Source: an uncultured Clostridia bacterium (GTDB lineage Bacteria; Bacillota; Clostridia; Oscillospirales; Ruminococcaceae). Taken from it: DNA of 7,712 nt. Below the pieces are notes generated by a model that saw only the letters and a program-made list of their open reading frames with translations, was not told where the DNA came from and did not search any database. The stretch spans positions 1 to 7,712 of the forward strand of contig CANQOJ010000108.1 in assembly GCA_947625455.1 (NCBI GenBank). Direction: 5' to 3'. A program made the position numbers and the translations under genes. Shown one piece after another: positions 5,195 to 7,712 of this stretch. Each line of letters starts with the position of its first letter. The stretch's first letter is position 1.

Positions 5195-7411
5195 ATGAGT
5201 GAAAGCGTTTTTTACCGTTATGCGCCGTTTATACAGGACTATATATACCGCAACAAATGGGAAGAACTCCGCGAAATTCAGGTTGCCGCGGCGGAGCAGA
5301 TTTTTGACGGCGACGACAATCTGCTTTTAACTTCGGGCACGGCAAGCGGAAAGACAGAAGCGGCATTTTTGCCGGTGCTTACGCATTTATGGGAAAACCC
5401 GTCAAAAAGCGTAGGAGTTTTGTATGTTTCACCGCTGAAAGCGCTTATAAACGACCAGTTTGAAAGGCTTGAAGAACTTCTCGAAGAAGCGGACATTCCC
5501 GTTACCAAATGGCATGGGGACGCGTCGCCCTCGGCGAAAAAACGGCTTGTGAAAAATCCGAGGGGCGTTATGCAGACAACTCCCGAAAGCCTTGAAAGTA
5601 TGCTTATCCACAACAGCGCAAATGTTTACAAACTGTTCTGCGACCTCAGATTTGTGATAATTGACGAGGTTCATTACTTTATGGACAACGACAGAGGGCT
5701 TCAGCTTATCTCCGTGCTTGAACGAATTCAGCGCATTATCGGATTTTCTCCGAGAAGAATAGGTTTGTCAGCAACGCTGGGCGACTGTACGAATGCTGAG
5801 AAATGGCTTTGTATGGGCACAGAGCGCAATTGCGTTACGCCTAAATGCAGTGAGAAAGGGAGAAAAGTAAGGCTTTCGGTAAGATTTTTCCCTATTGCCG
5901 AGAAAATCCCCAACTCCGACAGCAAAACTTTGCTTGAAAAATACTATGAGTATCTCTACGAAAGCACTCACGGAAAACGCTGTATATTGTTCTCAAACAG
6001 CAAAGGAGAGGTTGAGGAAAATATTGCGCACCTTTGCAGGCTGTCGGAAAAAAATCACGGCAACGACTGCTACCTCGTTCATCATGCAAACATCTCCCCC
6101 GCCCTGCGCGAATACGCCGAAAAGCGCATGAAAAGCGGAGAACTTCCCGTATGCACGGGCGCTACGGTAACGCTTGAACTTGGGGTTGACTTAGGGCATC
6201 TGGAGAGGATAGTGCAGACAGGCTGTCCGCTTACAGTATCGGGGCTTGTTCAGCGTCTGGGGCGCACGGGCAGAAGAAACGGCGAAGCGGAAATGCGCTT
6301 TGCGTTCAGGCATGACATGAGTTTACCGCCGAATGATTTCTATAAGGAGATAAACTGGGATTTCGTCATGTGCTGCGCGGAAATTCTGCTGTATACGCGC
6401 GAAAAGTGGGTTGAACCTATGTATCTGCCTAAACTGCCGTACAGTCTGCTGTTTCATCAGACTATGTCGATAATGACCGCAAACGGTTCGCTTATGCCTA
6501 AAGATTTGGCAAGGCAGATACTCTCACTCTCGGTATTCTCGAATGTGACAAAAGATGACTATCTGCTGTTTTTACGTCATTTGCTCGAAAACGGCGTGCT
6601 TGAACGCGGAGAGGACGGCGCGCTGCTTGTGGGAGAAAAGGGCGAGGGGATTGTCGGAAATTATGATTTTCTGGCGGTATTTTCCGTGCCTGTTGAATAC
6701 AGCGTGAGAAACAACTCCGAAGAAATCGGAACTGTCCAGACGCCGTTTCCCGTAGGAAATCAATTCGCGCTTGCGGGGCAGGCGTGGGAAGTAACCGAGC
6801 TTGACAAAAAGGCGCTGATAATCTACGTCAAGCATATCAAGGGCATTTCAAAGAATATGTGGACGGACGTTGGGAATGAATATGTTCACACAAAGGTGAT
6901 GAAGAAAATTCTCGAAGTGATAAGAAGCGACGAACAATATGGTTTTCTTGACGAAAGCGCAAAGAAGCGGCTTTCGGACATACGCGCGCTTTGCAGGAAT
7001 GCGGCGGGAGGTGAAATCATACCGCAGTCGGCGCTTTCGGGCGGTATTTTAAGCGAGGGCGAGAGAATAGTATTAGCGCTGTCGCAGACGGTATTCGCGG
7101 TGTTTCCGTTTTTGGGTACAAGAGGCACGGCGGCGCTTGTTTTCGCTTTAAGGGAGAGGGGATTTGAAGCAGAGGTGTGGCTGTCGAGGAGTATTCCCGT
7201 ATGCATTGAGGTGCATACGGACAGAGGAAAAGGCGCGCTGATTTCAGCGCTTAATGCGATTAAGGCAAACGGCGCGGATAAATACAACTTTGCCATTCCC
7301 GACAACTGCGAGATATGCGGGAAGTTTAATGACTACATTCCCCGTGAACTCTTGAAGAAGCAGTATGTAGAGGACTATATAGACTGCGATGAACTGAAAC
7401 ATATTGAATAA
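5195..7411 (+). CDS. Lhr-like superfamily 2 DEAD/DEAH-box helicase
   Basis: This 738-residue ATP-dependent nucleic-acid helicase is probably cytosolic. The helicase core has a Q-motif-like Gln29, motif I SGTASGKTE (47-55), Ia SPLKALINDQ (79-88), Ib TTPESL (128-133), II DEVH (157-160) and III SAT (192-194). It continues with IV-region LFSNSK (265-270), V TGATVTLELGVDLG (321-334) and VI QRLGRTGR (353-360). After the core come a winged-helix-like region (about 395-475) and a beta-barrel-like segment (GTVQTPFPVGNQFALAGQAWEV, 512-533), the order of the Lhr core. The C-terminus ends with CEICG (705-709) and a conserved-looking acidic tail. Lhr relatives act in DNA repair or RNA/DNA unwinding; the exact role here is unknown. 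It is the only rightward gene, with no evident partner or defence gene in view. ATG 5195 is the first start and fits the FYRYAPFIQ family opening, but its ribosome site is poor. All motifs look intact. Confidence 0.93.
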   Translation: MSESVFYRYAPFIQDYIYRNKWEELREIQVAAAEQIFDGDDNLLLTSGTASGKTEAAFLPVLTHLWENPSKSVGVLYVSPLKALINDQFERLEELLEEADIPVTKWHGDASPSAKKRLVKNPRGVMQTTPESLESMLIHNSANVYKLFCDLRFVIIDEVHYFMDNDRGLQLISVLERIQRIIGFSPRRIGLSATLGDCTNAEKWLCMGTERNCVTPKCSEKGRKVRLSVRFFPIAEKIPNSDSKTLLEKYYEYLYESTHGKRCILFSNSKGEVEENIAHLCRLSEKNHGNDCYLVHHANISPALREYAEKRMKSGELPVCTGATVTLELGVDLGHLERIVQTGCPLTVSGLVQRLGRTGRRNGEAEMRFAFRHDMSLPPNDFYKEINWDFVMCCAEILLYTREKWVEPMYLPKLPYSLLFHQTMSIMTANGSLMPKDLARQILSLSVFSNVTKDDYLLFLRHLLENGVLERGEDGALLVGEKGEGIVGNYDFLAVFSVPVEYSVRNNSEEIGTVQTPFPVGNQFALAGQAWEVTELDKKALIIYVKHIKGISKNMWTDVGNEYVHTKVMKKILEVIRSDEQYGFLDESAKKRLSDIRALCRNAAGGEIIPQSALSGGILSEGERIVLALSQTVFAVFPFLGTRGTAALVFALRERGFEAEVWLSRSIPVCIEVHTDRGKGALISALNAIKANGADKYNFAIPDNCEICGKFNDYIPRELLKKQYVEDYIDCDELKHIE

Positions 7412-7427
7412 GCCAAGAGGGGGTTAC

Positions 7428-7456
7428 TTGACAAAATATAACAGGCGTTATATAAC
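7428..7456 (+). promoter_or_regulatory. Promoter inside a dyad, downstream of the helicase
   Basis: TTGACA (7428-7433), a 17-base spacer and TATAAC (7451-7456) form a near-consensus sigma-A promoter starting 17 bases after the helicase stop. It points right, into the repeat region, with a start near 7463. It overlaps the 44-bp dyad at 7430-7473, so the dyad could be its operator. Confidence 0.55.
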
Positions 7457-7473
7457 GGGTATTATATTTTGTC
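7430..7473. repeat. 44-bp concentric palindrome
   Basis: Outer arms GACAAAATATAA (7430-7441) and TTATATTTTGTC (7462-7473) are perfect complements. They share a centre with the perfect inner palindrome CGTTATATAACG (7446-7457); only two 4-base segments interrupt the symmetry. It is A+T-rich and lacks a T-tail, so it looks more like an operator, cruciform or mobile-element end than a terminator. Confidence 0.7.
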
Positions 7474-7505
7474 GGGCAGAGAATGTTTCCATAAAATGTC
7501 AGCTT

Positions 7506-7533
7506 CAAGAACGGCTTTGTTAAGCCATTCTTG
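7506..7533. other. Hairpin at the start of the repeat region
   Basis: CAAGAA-C-GGCTT (7506-7517) pairs with AAGCC-A-TTCTTG (7522-7533): an 11-bp stem with one mismatch and a TGTT loop, followed by a run of six G. The GGCTT/AAGCC core recurs in the second repeat unit, but the outer CAAGAA arm does not. Confidence 0.55.
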
Positions 7534-7712
7534 GGGGGAGTGCAAAAAGTGCAAAAAATATGTAAAGTATTTCAGGTTTTTTATTTCTAAAAAAGTTTAC
7601 ATAAATTTTGCACTTTTTGCACTTTTTTCGTTTTTGGCTTTGTTAAGCCATTCTTGGGGGGAGTGCAAAAAGTGCAAAAAATATGTAAAGTATTTCAGGT
7701 TTTTTATTTCTA
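7513..7712. repeat. Tandem repeat, 123-bp period, cut by the window end
   Basis: The sequence beginning GGCTTTGTTAAGCC at 7513 recurs at 7636. The two are identical for the 77 bases that fit before the window ends (7513-7589 against 7636-7712). Each unit holds a small hairpin, a G-run, two tandem GTGCAAAAA words and an A+T-rich stretch. The identity implies a recent duplication or an array under homogenisation. The number of units cannot be seen here. Downstream of the helicase stop, 7412-7712 shows no convincing gene. Confidence 0.85.
7540..7635 (+). terminator. Large inverted repeat with T-rich tail
   Basis: A 27-base arm at 7540-7566 (starting GTGCAAAAAGTGCAAAA) is complementary at 25 positions to 7596-7622 (ending TTTTGCACTTTTTGCAC), with a 29-nt loop. 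It is followed by TTTTTT-CG-TTTTT (7623-7635). It could end transcripts from the helicase or from the promoter at 7428. It is also part of the 123-bp repeat unit, so an element-end or iteron role is equally possible. Confidence 0.5.

Noticed and set aside
6886..7305. 139-residue open frame antisense to the helicase
   Set aside because: It lies wholly within the helicase reading frame on the opposite strand and has the Ser/Ala-rich composition typical of a shadow frame.
7326..7508. 60-residue minus-strand open frame overlapping the helicase end
   Set aside because: It overlaps the conserved helicase C-terminus and the palindrome, and has no ribosome site.
7513..7712. CRISPR array
   Set aside because: The repeated block is at least 77 bases long with a 123-base period; there are no short direct repeats with unique spacers of similar length and no cas genes.

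Overview
This looks like a chromosomal stretch from a Clostridia-type Firmicute (perhaps an Oscillospirales/Ruminococcaceae-like gut lineage). The evidence is the gene order rplU-prp(ysxB)-rpmA-obg, an L27 with a cleavable N-terminal extension, strong AGGAGG-type Shine-Dalgarno sites, consensus TTGACA/TATAAT promoters and a Mini-RNase III gene. The exact taxon is inferred, not read from a marker gene.

Layout. Positions 1-197 hold no gene. They carry a long imperfect inverted repeat built from CTAGAGG-type words (14-137) and a second strong hairpin (142-178). Positions 198-4591 hold leftward genes. In transcription order, right to left, these are rplU (L21), prp/ysxB, rpmA (L27), obg (broken by a one-base deletion), a methyltransferase-like gene, mrnC and a YitT-family membrane protein. 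The block starts at a perfect promoter (TTGACA-17-TATAAT, 4679-4707) followed by an L21-leader-like 5' UTR. Hairpins between rpmA and obg and between mrnC and yitT are placed to attenuate or separate transcription.

The 603-base gap at 4592-5194 separates the leftward block from one rightward gene. It holds the rplU promoter and leader, a roughly 133-bp highly structured inverted-repeat element (4786-4918), a second perfect promoter (5009-5037), and a short putative transcript ending at an intrinsic terminator (5044-5159). The rightward gene (5195-7411) encodes a 738-residue Lhr-like superfamily 2 helicase. No recognisable partner gene lies next to it.

Positions 7412-7712 have no convincing gene. 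They hold a promoter embedded in a 44-bp dyad, a hairpin, a large inverted repeat with a T-rich tail, and the start of a tandem repeat with a 123-bp period that runs off the window.

How the genes fit together: the leftward block is a ribosome-biogenesis group. L21 and L27 are large-subunit proteins. Prp removes the N-terminal extension of L27. Obg is a GTPase acting in 50S assembly. Mini-RNase III matures 23S rRNA. The most unusual material is non-coding: the structured element and putative small RNA near 4.8-5.16 kb, and the promoter, dyad and tandem-repeat cluster at the right end. The single-base lesion in the normally essential obg gene is either a sequence error or a real defect.
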